In this document: positions 8,466 through 16,752 of the stretch, one piece after another | How positions within the stretch are numbered: the first letter of the stretch is position 1 | How the letters are laid out: each line of letters starts with the position of its first letter | Source: Bacteroidota bacterium | GTDB taxonomy: Bacteria; Bacteroidota; Bacteroidia; Bacteroidales; Prolixibacteraceae | Assembly (NCBI GenBank): GCA_023393265.1 | Contig: JAEWME010000197.1 | Coordinates: 1 to 17,207 of the forward strand | Length of the DNA stretch: 17,207 nucleotides | Reading direction: 5' to 3' | The notes under the pieces: model-generated | What the model was told of the DNA's origin: nothing | What the model saw: the letters and a program-made list of their open reading frames with translations, nothing else | Databases searched by the model: none | Position numbers and translations under genes: made by a program

Positions 8466-8476
8466 TGATGTATTTG
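8443..8476 (+). promoter_or_regulatory. Weak candidate Bacteroidota promoter ahead of SusD1
   Basis: TGTATTTG at 8469-8476 matches seven of eight positions of the Bacteroidota -7 consensus TAnnTTTG. TTTCG at 8443-8447, 21 bases upstream, is one mismatch from the -33 TTTG element. Transcription would start near 8483, giving a leader of about 40 bases before SusD1. The match is short and AT-rich, so it could be chance. Its position at the boundary between the enzyme genes and the import genes is the main reason to record it. Confidence 0.2.
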
Positions 8477-8523
8477 AATAAAAGCAACATAGTGAAAGAA
8501 CAATTAATGACAAACCAAATTTT

Positions 8524-10311
8524 ATGTTTATGAAGAAAATCATTTTCCCGTTTTTGTTGATTTCGGGTATTTGGTTAATCGTCTCATGCCAATCGAAAGA
8601 TTTCCTTGACGAAACCGAAACAACCGATCTCGACGAAGCGACTGTTTTCTCTGACAGTACGTACACGACAGCCTTTCTTACCGACATTTATACCAGTGTT
8701 GGTTTCGAAAGCGATTTTGACCGTTTCAACGACGGCGCCATCTGGGCAACACCAAGTGGTGGTTTGCAAACAGCCAGCGACGAGGCCGAACCAAGGCAGT
8801 TGGCTAAAATTACCAGCGATGTGCAGTTTGCTTCCGGTACGGTTAACCCGGTAATTATTAACGATGATTCGTGGACAAAACCTTATTCGAACATCCGGAA
8901 AGTTAACCAGTTTATCAAGCACATTCCTGAAGCTCCGCTAACCGAAGGCAGAAAGAAACGGTATGTTGCCGAGGCTCGCTTTCTCAGGGCCTGGTACTAT
9001 TCTGTTTTGCTTAAACATTATGGCGGTGTTCCGTTGGTTGGAGATACTATTTATGCTCCTGAAGACAATATCAGGCCAGTGCGGAGTACTTATGCCGAAT
9101 GTGTTGATTATATTGTTTCTGAACTCGATAAAGCAGCCACTGACCTGGTCAACCAGCCTGCCGGACGCGATCGCGGACGAGCTGGTGCTGGTGCCTGTAA
9201 GGCACTTAAGGCAAGGGTATTATTGTATGCCGCTAGTCCTTTGTTCAACGGTAGCAGTTTTGCCGCTGATAAACCCGAAATAAAACCATTTATTGGTTAT
9301 CCCGAACCAGATAAAGAACGCTGGCGTTTGGCCCGCGACGCAGCAAAGAGCGTTATTTCGATGGGCATTTATACATTGTATGTCGATAATGCCGAAGAAG
9401 CAGGTCGTGGCTTTTACCGTATATTCATACCAAGCGACTGGGTAGCCAACGGCGCTTATAGTGGTACCATCCTTGAACAAAAAAGAACACCCGGAAGATG
9501 GCGCGAGAACCTTTTCCAACCGCCATCAAGAGGCGGCGGCGGCGGCGGCTGGCCGTATCAGGAACTGGTAGATGCTTTCCCAATGAAAAATGGAAAAGCA
9601 ATTACCGATCCAACTTCAGGATATAATCCAAACAATCCGTATGCAAACCGCGATCCCCGTTTTGCCAATACCATAACCTGCGATCAGGGACCGGTGAGAA
9701 ATGCTGCGACCGAAGATGTGCCGGTGAATATTTTCCTGGGTAGCTACAAAGGCCAGCCACAGGGACAGGACGCTGTGCATTCGGGCACGCCCACCGGATA
9801 TTATTTCAGGAAAGAGCAGCACCGCCAGTGTGCAGCCAACTATTTCATCGATGTGAATCAGGCACGCCCATTGATTCGCTACGCCGAAGTCCTCCTCAAT
9901 TTTGCTGAAGCTCAAAATGAATATGAAGGTCCTACAACCGAAGTATACGACGTGCTGAAACTGATACGCGAAAGAGCCGGGATTGACGCTGGTGATGATG
10001 GAATGTTCGGGCTTACTTCCGGATTGAACAAGGATCAGATGCGCGAAGTGATCAGAAACGAACGCCAGATCGAACTGGCTATAGAAGGTTTCCGGTTTTG
10101 GGACGTTCGCCGGTGGATGATTGCAGAAGAGACTGAAAATAAAACCATGCATGGTATGGAAGTACACCGTAATGGTAACGACGTTAGCTACAATACTTTC
10201 GAAGTTCGGAAACGCATCTTCCGTAAAGCCATGTATTTCTGGCCGATTCCTTACAAAGAGGTAGCTAAATCACCTTCATTGCTACAGAATCCTTACTACG
10301 ATAATAATTAA
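8524..10311 (+). CDS. susD: SusD/RagB-family outer-membrane glycan-binding lipoprotein (SusD1)
   Basis: The protein has 595 residues, typical for SusD. It starts at 8524, or two codons later at 8530, which gives the more usual MKK start. The lipobox is LIVSC (Cys22), followed by QSKDFLDETE, an acidic stretch that matches a Bacteroidota lipoprotein surface-export signal. SusD proteins form the lid over a SusC barrel and bind glycan at the cell surface. Hallmarks seen are AEARFLRAWYYSVLLKHYGG (about 149-168), the GVPLVGD turn, DAFPMKNGK, NRDPRF, RYAEVLLNFAEAQNE, RERAGIDAGDDGMFG and NERQIELAIEGFRFWDVRRW (512-531). A hexaglycine at residues 337-342 precedes WPYQELVDAFPM. The preceding gene is a GH92, not a SusC, which is unusual for a SusD. 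Many motifs are shared with SusD2 downstream. Confidence 0.95.
   Translation: MFMKKIIFPFLLISGIWLIVSCQSKDFLDETETTDLDEATVFSDSTYTTAFLTDIYTSVGFESDFDRFNDGAIWATPSGGLQTASDEAEPRQLAKITSDVQFASGTVNPVIINDDSWTKPYSNIRKVNQFIKHIPEAPLTEGRKKRYVAEARFLRAWYYSVLLKHYGGVPLVGDTIYAPEDNIRPVRSTYAECVDYIVSELDKAATDLVNQPAGRDRGRAGAGACKALKARVLLYAASPLFNGSSFAADKPEIKPFIGYPEPDKERWRLARDAAKSVISMGIYTLYVDNAEEAGRGFYRIFIPSDWVANGAYSGTILEQKRTPGRWRENLFQPPSRGGGGGGWPYQELVDAFPMKNGKAITDPTSGYNPNNPYANRDPRFANTITCDQGPVRNAATEDVPVNIFLGSYKGQPQGQDAVHSGTPTGYYFRKEQHRQCAANYFIDVNQARPLIRYAEVLLNFAEAQNEYEGPTTEVYDVLKLIRERAGIDAGDDGMFGLTSGLNKDQMREVIRNERQIELAIEGFRFWDVRRWMIAEETENKTMHGMEVHRNGNDVSYNTFEVRKRIFRKAMYFWPIPYKEVAKSPSLLQNPYYDNN
9532..9549 (+). repeat. In-frame (GGC)6 trinucleotide repeat in SusD1
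   Basis: Six perfect GGC copies encode Gly337-Gly342 of SusD1, between PPSR and WPYQELVDAF. Changes in copy number would alter loop length without breaking the frame. The aligned part of SusD2 (GFTGVNLGNGRTSPSQ) has no such run. Confidence 0.9.
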
Positions 10312-10335
10312 CCTGACCAGATAAAATTTCATAAT

Positions 10336-10791
10336 ATGAAACTGATTTCCGGAATAAAAATTTTGATGGCTTTAAGTGCCTTCGTCCTGCTGATTAATTC
10401 CTGCGACTTTTTCGACGAGGAAACGAAGGTTTACAAGGAAGAATCAAAAAGTATAGTAGGTTCCTGGAAAATTATCAAGGCCTCACGAAACGAGATCGAC
10501 ATCACGAGCATGATGGACTTTGATAATTTCCGTGTGAATTTCTATGACGACGGTACTTACTCAATAGACAACTACTTGCCATTTGTAGTGAGCAAAAACG
10601 GGAAATATAATCTCGACGATCCTGAATACCCTTTTCACATCCAGTTTATGCAGGATGGCGACAGCCAGCAAACAGAGACGAGCCTGGTATTTCCGATTGT
10701 GAATGCAGAACGCCAGATTGGGCTGACCTTCAGTCCGGGGTGTAAAAGCAATACCTACACATACATTTTGCAACGAGAAACTAATAACTAA
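10336..10791 (+). CDS. Small DUF5004-like lipoprotein (PUL accessory)
   Basis: The protein has 151 residues, with a lipoprotein signal ending in LLINSC (Cys23) and followed by the strongly acidic DFFDEETK, a good surface-export signal. The body begins SIVGSWKI (about 40-47) and has short beta-rich segments such as FRVNFYDDGTYSIDNY, GKYNLDD and TYTYILQRE. This pattern fits a lipocalin-like small barrel as in the DUF5004 family, which often accompanies a DUF4961 gene beside SusC/SusD; the assignment is from memory of the family. Its function is not established. I infer a surface-exposed glycan-binding or transporter-associated role, comparable in position to SusE/SusF. It lies 24 bases after SusD1 and 9 bases before the DUF4961-like gene, so the three genes are almost certainly cotranscribed. 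Confidence 0.75.
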   Translation: MKLISGIKILMALSAFVLLINSCDFFDEETKVYKEESKSIVGSWKIIKASRNEIDITSMMDFDNFRVNFYDDGTYSIDNYLPFVVSKNGKYNLDDPEYPFHIQFMQDGDSQQTETSLVFPIVNAERQIGLTFSPGCKSNTYTYILQRETNN

Positions 10792-10800
10792 TCAGAGACT

Positions 10801-11808
10801 ATGACACGAAATAAGATAGCCAGGATTTTTCATCCTAAATACCTGGTATTTATCATCTTTTTATTGTTGACTGCACGTTGCATCGAACTCGATTCGGTAG
10901 ACCACAAAGACTCAATAAAAGCAGGAGAAGAAGCAACATATACCATGCACATCCGTGTTGAACCTGGCGAGAATTCTGCCGAAGGTGGCGAACGTTTGGT
11001 AATTGGTTACCTCGTTCCCAAAAGCTGGCGTGCTTCTGAACATACGGTGGCTACCTACACCAGTTCCATCGACGAAGGTGTTAAAACCATGTCGCTGATG
11101 CCCAAAGATGCCCAGCCTAAAAACATGCAGGGACGAACCTGGCCGGCAGCATTGAAGGAACGTTTTGGTTTTGGCCCCAATGTGCTCGACGATATGGAGT
11201 GGGTTGTTTATCAAACCGACGATGTGTACAATGTAAACAACGGCGAAAAAATTTCGATGACAGTAAACCTTAAAACCATCACTGGTACCGATAACCTGCG
11301 CGTGAAACTCGGATTCTTTGTCAACAACAGCGGCGATGGATTCAGTACCGACACTCAGCGCTTTAAAGTGATGTATACCGATTGTATCGAAGTTCTTGGT
11401 GCAGGCCCGCTGGTAGACTTTTGCCAGTTGCACATCAATTCGGTGCAACCCCTGTTTGCCACTAAAAACGACCTGATTACAATTAAATATCAGGGCGATC
11501 TTTTCCAGAATGTACTTGACAAATCGGAGCAGATTTATTTGTGTGCAACTGCTTATACCGAAAGCGGAAAAACTTACGAGGTTTGCGGACTTCAGGAAAA
11601 ATCGCGCATGATGCGTGAAAATAAGAACGGACACACTTTTAGTCTCACATTCTGGCCTGCCGGCTACTTCGGAATCCTCGAGGGAGAAGAAATCTCAAAA
11701 ATTCTGTACTCGTTTAAAAATGCCGATGGCACAGTCGAGTTGAAGAACGTTTTGGACGACGGACAGAATACAGAAGTTCCTTTCGAATACATTTTCACCT
11801 GTATGTAA
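10801..11808 (+). CDS. DUF4961-like lipoprotein (PUL accessory, candidate surface glycan-binding protein)
   Basis: The protein has 335 residues. The N-terminus has a basic head (MTRNKIARIFHPK), a hydrophobic core and LLTARC with Cys27. Arginine at the -1 position is atypical for a lipobox, though the following CIELDSVD resembles the start of mature DUF4961 proteins. Two parts are visible: residues about 40-200, an Ig-like or beta-sandwich segment with VIGYLVPKSW, and about 205-335, which begins near HINSVQPLF and ends PFEYIFTCM. No catalytic motif is seen. Proteins of this kind sit beside SusC/SusD and DUF5004 genes, and a glycan-binding role on the outer membrane is inferred from that context. 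The stop is followed by a 43-base gap to SusC1. Confidence 0.75.
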   Translation: MTRNKIARIFHPKYLVFIIFLLLTARCIELDSVDHKDSIKAGEEATYTMHIRVEPGENSAEGGERLVIGYLVPKSWRASEHTVATYTSSIDEGVKTMSLMPKDAQPKNMQGRTWPAALKERFGFGPNVLDDMEWVVYQTDDVYNVNNGEKISMTVNLKTITGTDNLRVKLGFFVNNSGDGFSTDTQRFKVMYTDCIEVLGAGPLVDFCQLHINSVQPLFATKNDLITIKYQGDLFQNVLDKSEQIYLCATAYTESGKTYEVCGLQEKSRMMRENKNGHTFSLTFWPAGYFGILEGEEISKILYSFKNADGTVELKNVLDDGQNTEVPFEYIFTCM

Positions 11809-11851
11809 AGGAGTTCAAGACTTCAAGTATATCACTTAAAAATGTAAGTTT

Positions 11852-14800
11852 ATGTATGATGTATATAAAATAGCAAAGCAGTGTTGTCTGCTTCTGTTCA
11901 TGATGTTCCTGATTGGCTTTGCCCGCGCCCAGGTTTCAGGAGTGACTGAGATCGTTCCCGGATCGGGTAAGGTGGTTGACCACTATGGCAACCCGATTGC
12001 CGATGTGACCATTCAGGTAAAAGGCCAGGAAACAACGGCCACAACTAACGCCTTTGGGTATTTTAACCTGAAGCTTAATCCGGGAGAAGTGCTTGTTTTT
12101 ACTCATCCCGACTACTTTAAACGCGAGAAAAAACTGGATACGAAGAATACCGATGGAACGCTGGAAGTTTCGCTAACTGAAAAGTACCTTCGGAATTCAC
12201 CGAAACTGGATGTTCTGTATGGTTCGGTTGACAAAGAGAGCTACCTGGGAGCAGCATCAACGATTTATACCGACCAGGTATCGTCGCCGCTTGCCAACAC
12301 CATAATTAACTCGTTTGCCGGTCGGCTTTCCGGCTTGTACGTTCAGCAGAACAGGGGCTTCAGAAACCCGTCGACTTCTGCCAACTCAACAGCCGATCTG
12401 ATTGGTTCGGTTCCCGTGTTCGGGGCCGGAGTTCCTACTGACAACTCACAATTTAGCATCGATTCGAGGGGATTGGCTCCGGTAGTGGTAGTCGATGGAA
12501 TTCAGCGGGAATTGTATTCGCTCGATCCGGAGAACATCGAATCCGTTTCAATCCAGAGAGATGCGCTTTCGTCAATTTTTCTGGGAATGCGAAGCTCAAG
12601 AGGCGTACTGCTCATTACAACCAAAAAACCCACAAAAGAAACGTTTCAGCTTTCTTTCACTGGTCGTTACGGTGTGCAGAGCAGCATTAAAATACCCCAG
12701 CAGATGCCAGCCTATCAATATGCTTATTTGTTGAACGAAGCTTTGCAGAATGATGGAAAATCGCCTGCATACTCTTATGCCGATTTTGCAGCGTTTAAGA
12801 GCGGAGCCGACAAGTACGGGCATCCAAACATCGACTGGTACGACGCTGCATTGAAAAGCAGTGCGCCGATTGAATCTTATAACCTGAATGTTTCAGGAGG
12901 AAGTTCCATTGCCCGTTACTTCGTCAGTCTTGGATATTTTAATCAGGAAGGTTTCTTTAAAAGTTCGAATGTCAACTCTTACGAAACAAACCTTCGTGCC
13001 GACAGATACCTGATCAATTCTAAACTCGAAATTGACATCACCGATGAGCTTAAAGTTGGAGCTACCATCATTGGTCGTATCGAAGAAGGAAATCAGCCTG
13101 GTGATGGCTATTCAAATATCCTGAACGCCATTTATTCAACACCAAATAATGCTTATCCTATTTACAATCAGGATGGTTCATGGGGCGGTAATATTTCGTA
13201 CTACAACAACATCATGTCGCGCACGATTAATTCAGGATACATTAGCGACGAAACACGCGATGCCGTTGCCAGTGTTGATCTCTCGTATGACCTGAAGCGT
13301 TTTGTAAAGGGCTTGACCTTTAACGCGATTACAAATATCTCATCGCAGAATGCCGGAGCAATTTCCCGCAGGAAACAGGCGCTTGTATATGAATATACTC
13401 CCGGAGAAAATGGGGAAGCAGGTCGCTATGATCCGTTTGGTGTGTTGTCGCCTCAAAGCAATCAGTTTATTTCGGTTGCAAACTCCAGGTATTGGTACGG
13501 ACAAATTGGTTTCGACTATAAGACTGCCATTGGCAAGCACAACATCGATGCAAATGTCCATGCTGATCAAAATATGGTTACGCTCAACTACGACCTTCCG
13601 CAGCGACCTGCAAACATTGCCCTGCGCGGCCGCTACAATTACGATGGAAAATATTTTGCTGAAGCTGCTGTCGTACGTAGTTATTACAACCGCTATATGC
13701 CCGATAAAAGATGGGGAACATTCTATGCCCTTGGTTTGGGATGGGATATCAGTAAAGAAAACTTCCTGAAAGATGTTGCCTGGATTGACCAGTTTAAACT
13801 GACCGGTGTATACGGCGAAACCGGAAACGGTATCGATAACTCAGGCTACTATATCTGGAGGCAGACTTTCCGCACCAGCGTAACAGATTATACTTATCCG
13901 CAGGGAAACAACTACGGACTTGGAGAAGGAATCACAGCTACCGGTCTGGCCAACAGTAATATCACCTGGGAAAAGGCACACAAAGTGAATTTGGGCGCTG
14001 ATATTTCGTTGTTTAACAAACACCTGAGCATCAACGGAAATTATTACCACGACAATTATTACGACCTGCTTCAGATCAGGGGAAGGAGCATCGCTTTGAT
14101 GGGGCTCGACTATCCTGCTGAAAATATAGGAAAGAAGCTCTTTTATGGAGGCGAAATCAACCTGACTTACCAGAATTCGTGGGGCGACTTTAATTATTTC
14201 GTAACGGCCAACTGGAACCAGGGCGGTTCGAAGGTTAAGTTCATCGACGAACAATATAAACAGGAAGAATACAACAAAGTTACAGGCAAACCGAATGGGG
14301 CAGTTTTTGGCCTGGTTGCCGACGGATTCTTCAACTCGAACGAAGAAATTCAGAACAGCGCAGTGATTGAAGGTTTCGATATTCAGCCGGGAGACATTAA
14401 ATACAAAGACCTGAACAACGATGGCGTAATCAATGTCTTCGATCTTAAGATGATTGGTGGCGATAAACCGCTTTCCTATTATGGAGTCACACTCGGTTTC
14501 AATTACAAAGGTTTCGATTTCAACGTGCTCTTCCAGGGCGTATACAACCGCGACATTTACATGGGCGACAATGTGCTGATGGCAGGATTTCAGGGTGTTG
14601 GCCAAAGCTACGGACAAGCCTATGCCCAAATGCTGGAGCGGTGGACTCCTGAAACCAAAGAAACAGCAAAATACCCAAGGCTTACCGCCGGAGGTAACAG
14701 CTATAACATGAATCCGAACGGATGGCTGACTTCTTTCTGGATGCGTTCCGGTAATTATTTCAGGATGAAAGACATCAACGTTGCTTATACTTTGCCCGAC

Positions 14801-14962
14801 GCGGTGTGCAAGCGTTACCTGGGTGGTACCACGGTCAAGCTTTTTGTTAGCGGACAGAATGTATTTACCAAAGCCGATTTCACGCTTGATGATCCGGAGG
14901 TACGGTTTACCAACTATCCGCTGCAACGTGTGATAAGCACAGGTGTAAACGTTAAGTTTTGA
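11852..14962 (+). CDS. susC: SusC/RagA-family TonB-dependent outer-membrane transporter (SusC1)
   Basis: The protein has 1036 residues, full length for SusC. It has a signal peptide cut near FARA-Q (residue 26), a carboxypeptidase D regulatory-like domain (about 37-108, GNPIADVTIQVKG), a TonB box region at LDVLYG (119-124), a plug (about 135-260) with RGLAPVVVVDGI and NIESVSIQRDALSS, then a long beta-barrel ending in VNVKF with the usual terminal Phe. No STN signalling domain precedes the regulatory-like domain, so direct anti-sigma signalling is not expected. The plug motif LGMRSSRGVLLITTK replaces the common YGSRGANGVILITTK, and the TonB box is unlike that of SusC2, so this is a divergent subfamily. 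Barrel motifs such as GDIKYKDLNNDGVIN (about 847-861) are normal for SusC. It imports oligosaccharides with energy from TonB-ExbBD. SusD2 follows 25 bases downstream. Confidence 0.96.
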   Translation: MYDVYKIAKQCCLLLFMMFLIGFARAQVSGVTEIVPGSGKVVDHYGNPIADVTIQVKGQETTATTNAFGYFNLKLNPGEVLVFTHPDYFKREKKLDTKNTDGTLEVSLTEKYLRNSPKLDVLYGSVDKESYLGAASTIYTDQVSSPLANTIINSFAGRLSGLYVQQNRGFRNPSTSANSTADLIGSVPVFGAGVPTDNSQFSIDSRGLAPVVVVDGIQRELYSLDPENIESVSIQRDALSSIFLGMRSSRGVLLITTKKPTKETFQLSFTGRYGVQSSIKIPQQMPAYQYAYLLNEALQNDGKSPAYSYADFAAFKSGADKYGHPNIDWYDAALKSSAPIESYNLNVSGGSSIARYFVSLGYFNQEGFFKSSNVNSYETNLRADRYLINSKLEIDITDELKVGATIIGRIEEGNQPGDGYSNILNAIYSTPNNAYPIYNQDGSWGGNISYYNNIMSRTINSGYISDETRDAVASVDLSYDLKRFVKGLTFNAITNISSQNAGAISRRKQALVYEYTPGENGEAGRYDPFGVLSPQSNQFISVANSRYWYGQIGFDYKTAIGKHNIDANVHADQNMVTLNYDLPQRPANIALRGRYNYDGKYFAEAAVVRSYYNRYMPDKRWGTFYALGLGWDISKENFLKDVAWIDQFKLTGVYGETGNGIDNSGYYIWRQTFRTSVTDYTYPQGNNYGLGEGITATGLANSNITWEKAHKVNLGADISLFNKHLSINGNYYHDNYYDLLQIRGRSIALMGLDYPAENIGKKLFYGGEINLTYQNSWGDFNYFVTANWNQGGSKVKFIDEQYKQEEYNKVTGKPNGAVFGLVADGFFNSNEEIQNSAVIEGFDIQPGDIKYKDLNNDGVINVFDLKMIGGDKPLSYYGVTLGFNYKGFDFNVLFQGVYNRDIYMGDNVLMAGFQGVGQSYGQAYAQMLERWTPETKETAKYPRLTAGGNSYNMNPNGWLTSFWMRSGNYFRMKDINVAYTLPDAVCKRYLGGTTVKLFVSGQNVFTKADFTLDDPEVRFTNYPLQRVISTGVNVKF

Positions 14963-14987
14963 TCATAAACTTTAAAATTGAAGGACA

Positions 14988-16712
14988 ATGAAAATCAAAA
15001 AATATATCATGTTACTGTGCGTGGCGGTTGCAGGTTTTACAATTCCATCCTGTCAGGACGATTTCGAATCGGTGCCGCTTGAACAGTTTACGATCGACTT
15101 TGTATTCTCAACCACTGACTCATTGGGAGTTCAGGCCAGGAAATATCTGAATGCTGTTTATTCGATGCTGCCCAACGGTCACAACCGTGTTTCGGGCGAT
15201 TACCTTGATGCAGCAACCGATGATGCTATCTCGTCGTCACTCACCGAAAACGATGTCAATCGTTTGGCTACAGGCCAGTATACTGCTGTTAGTACTGTGG
15301 GTTCTGATATGAACTGGGCATACTACTATCGCGGAATTCGCATGGCTTCAACTTTTATCAATGGTATTGATGTAGTTCCGCTGAAGGACAAGTTTAACGA
15401 TGGCCAGCCTTTAACCCGCGCCTGGAAAAGCGAAGCTCGTTTTATACGTGCTCTTCTTTATTTTGAGCTGGTAAAACGCTATGGCGGTGTACCGTTAATG
15501 GGCGATGAAGTTCGTCAGTTGGGCGACGATTTAGAATTGCCGAGAAACACTTTTGATGAGTGTGTCGGCTATATCGTCAACGAACTTGATGCCATTCGCG
15601 ACAGCCTCCGAACAATGCCAATTACCGATGCCTCGGCTAACGGACATGTGGTAACGCGCGAAGCTGCAATGGCGTTAAAATCGAGGGTGCTGCTTTATGC
15701 TGCCAGTCCGTTATTTAATGGCGGAAACATTGGCGGCTCGAACAACCTGAGTGGTTATCCGGCCGGTGATGCTGAGCGCTGGAAAAAAGCTGCTGATGCG
15801 GCCAAATATTTCATCGACAATTATCCTTATTTCAAACTCGAGAGTGATTTTTCCGATGTTTTCCTGACATCAGGAAATAAAGAAGTGATCTTTTTCCGTC
15901 AGGGAGGAGTAAACAAAAGTGTTGAGACAAGCAATGCACCGGTTGGATTCACTGGCGTTAACCTGGGCAATGGAAGAACAAGTCCGTCGCAGAATCTGGT
16001 TGATGCTTTCCCGATGCTTGACGGAAAACCAATCGGGGATCCGACGTCAAAATACGCTTACAACTTCAACACGATGTACGATAACCGCGATCCGCGGTTA
16101 GGAAAGACCATTTTGCATAATGGCTCCACCTGGCTCACTGCGTCACTGGAAACTTTTCAGGGTGGAAAAAGTAATCCGGTAGGTTCGGTTCAGAAAACCA
16201 AAACCAGCTACTACATGCGCAAGTTTATGGGCCATTTCGAAAATGCAACCGAGTACTTCGATGTTCGTCACGACTGGATCTTATTTCGTTATGCCGAAAT
16301 ATTGCTCAACTATGCCGAAGCCGAAAACGAATACGCAGGTACTTCGGATGCCGTTTATCAGGCCATAAAAGACATCAGGAAAAGAGCAGGAATTGAAGCC
16401 GGCGATGATGGAATGTACGGGCTGAAATCGGGAATGAGCAAAGACGAAATGCGCCAGTTGATTCACAACGAACGCCGCATCGAGTTCGCTTTCGAGGAAC
16501 AGCATTACTGGGATATTCGTCGCTGGAAAGAAGCTGCCGGTGTGATGAATAACCCGATTACAGGGTTACAAATCACGAAGAATGGTGCCGTGCTTAGCTC
16601 GGGCGAGATTACAGTACTACAGCCTTCTTTTGCCGAACGGCAATATTTGTATCCAATTCCTTATGATGAAGTGATTAAAAACGATAACATGGTTCAAAAC
16701 CCCGGCTGGTAG
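14988..16712 (+). CDS. susD: SusD/RagB-family outer-membrane glycan-binding lipoprotein (SusD2)
   Basis: The protein has 574 residues, starting at 14988 with a lipoprotein signal ending in TIPSC (Cys22) and followed by the acidic QDDFES, a good surface-export signal. SusD hallmarks are SEARFIRALLYFELVKRYGG (148-167), VPLMGD, SRVLLYAASPLFNGG, SQNLVDAFPM, NRDPRL, RYAEILLNYAEAENEY, RKRAGIEAGDDGMYG and NERRIEFAFEEQHYWDIRRW (494-513), ending with VQNPGW. It most likely forms the lid of SusC1, which ends 25 bases upstream, although a second SusC starts only 40 bases downstream. It shares long motifs with SusD1, so the two are probably paralogues. The different sequence before DAFPM (no polyglycine) and the different early N-terminal part suggest that their ligand-binding loops have diverged. 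Confidence 0.95.
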   Translation: MKIKKYIMLLCVAVAGFTIPSCQDDFESVPLEQFTIDFVFSTTDSLGVQARKYLNAVYSMLPNGHNRVSGDYLDAATDDAISSSLTENDVNRLATGQYTAVSTVGSDMNWAYYYRGIRMASTFINGIDVVPLKDKFNDGQPLTRAWKSEARFIRALLYFELVKRYGGVPLMGDEVRQLGDDLELPRNTFDECVGYIVNELDAIRDSLRTMPITDASANGHVVTREAAMALKSRVLLYAASPLFNGGNIGGSNNLSGYPAGDAERWKKAADAAKYFIDNYPYFKLESDFSDVFLTSGNKEVIFFRQGGVNKSVETSNAPVGFTGVNLGNGRTSPSQNLVDAFPMLDGKPIGDPTSKYAYNFNTMYDNRDPRLGKTILHNGSTWLTASLETFQGGKSNPVGSVQKTKTSYYMRKFMGHFENATEYFDVRHDWILFRYAEILLNYAEAENEYAGTSDAVYQAIKDIRKRAGIEAGDDGMYGLKSGMSKDEMRQLIHNERRIEFAFEEQHYWDIRRWKEAAGVMNNPITGLQITKNGAVLSSGEITVLQPSFAERQYLYPIPYDEVIKNDNMVQNPGW

Positions 16713-16752
16713 GGCAGTGGTTATCAATTTTAAAAGAGTTAAAATATTGATT

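Noticed and set aside
11814..11827. Direct repeat TTCAAG-AC-TTCAAG after the DUF4961-like gene
   Set aside because: It is only two 6-base copies in a short gap and has no partner structure; chance is sufficient.
11845..11852. TAAGTTTA as a -7 promoter element for SusC1
   Set aside because: It overlaps the SusC1 start codon, so a transcript starting there would lack the start.
14393..14437. EF-hand or dockerin-like motif (DLNNDGVIN) in SusC1
   Set aside because: This Asp-rich loop is a routine feature of SusC barrels and occurs once, without a second dockerin repeat.
13841..14926. Long open frame (361 codons) on the - strand inside SusC1
   Set aside because: It lies wholly within a well-supported SusC gene, lacks any family motif, and its composition is what the complement of a coding strand would give.
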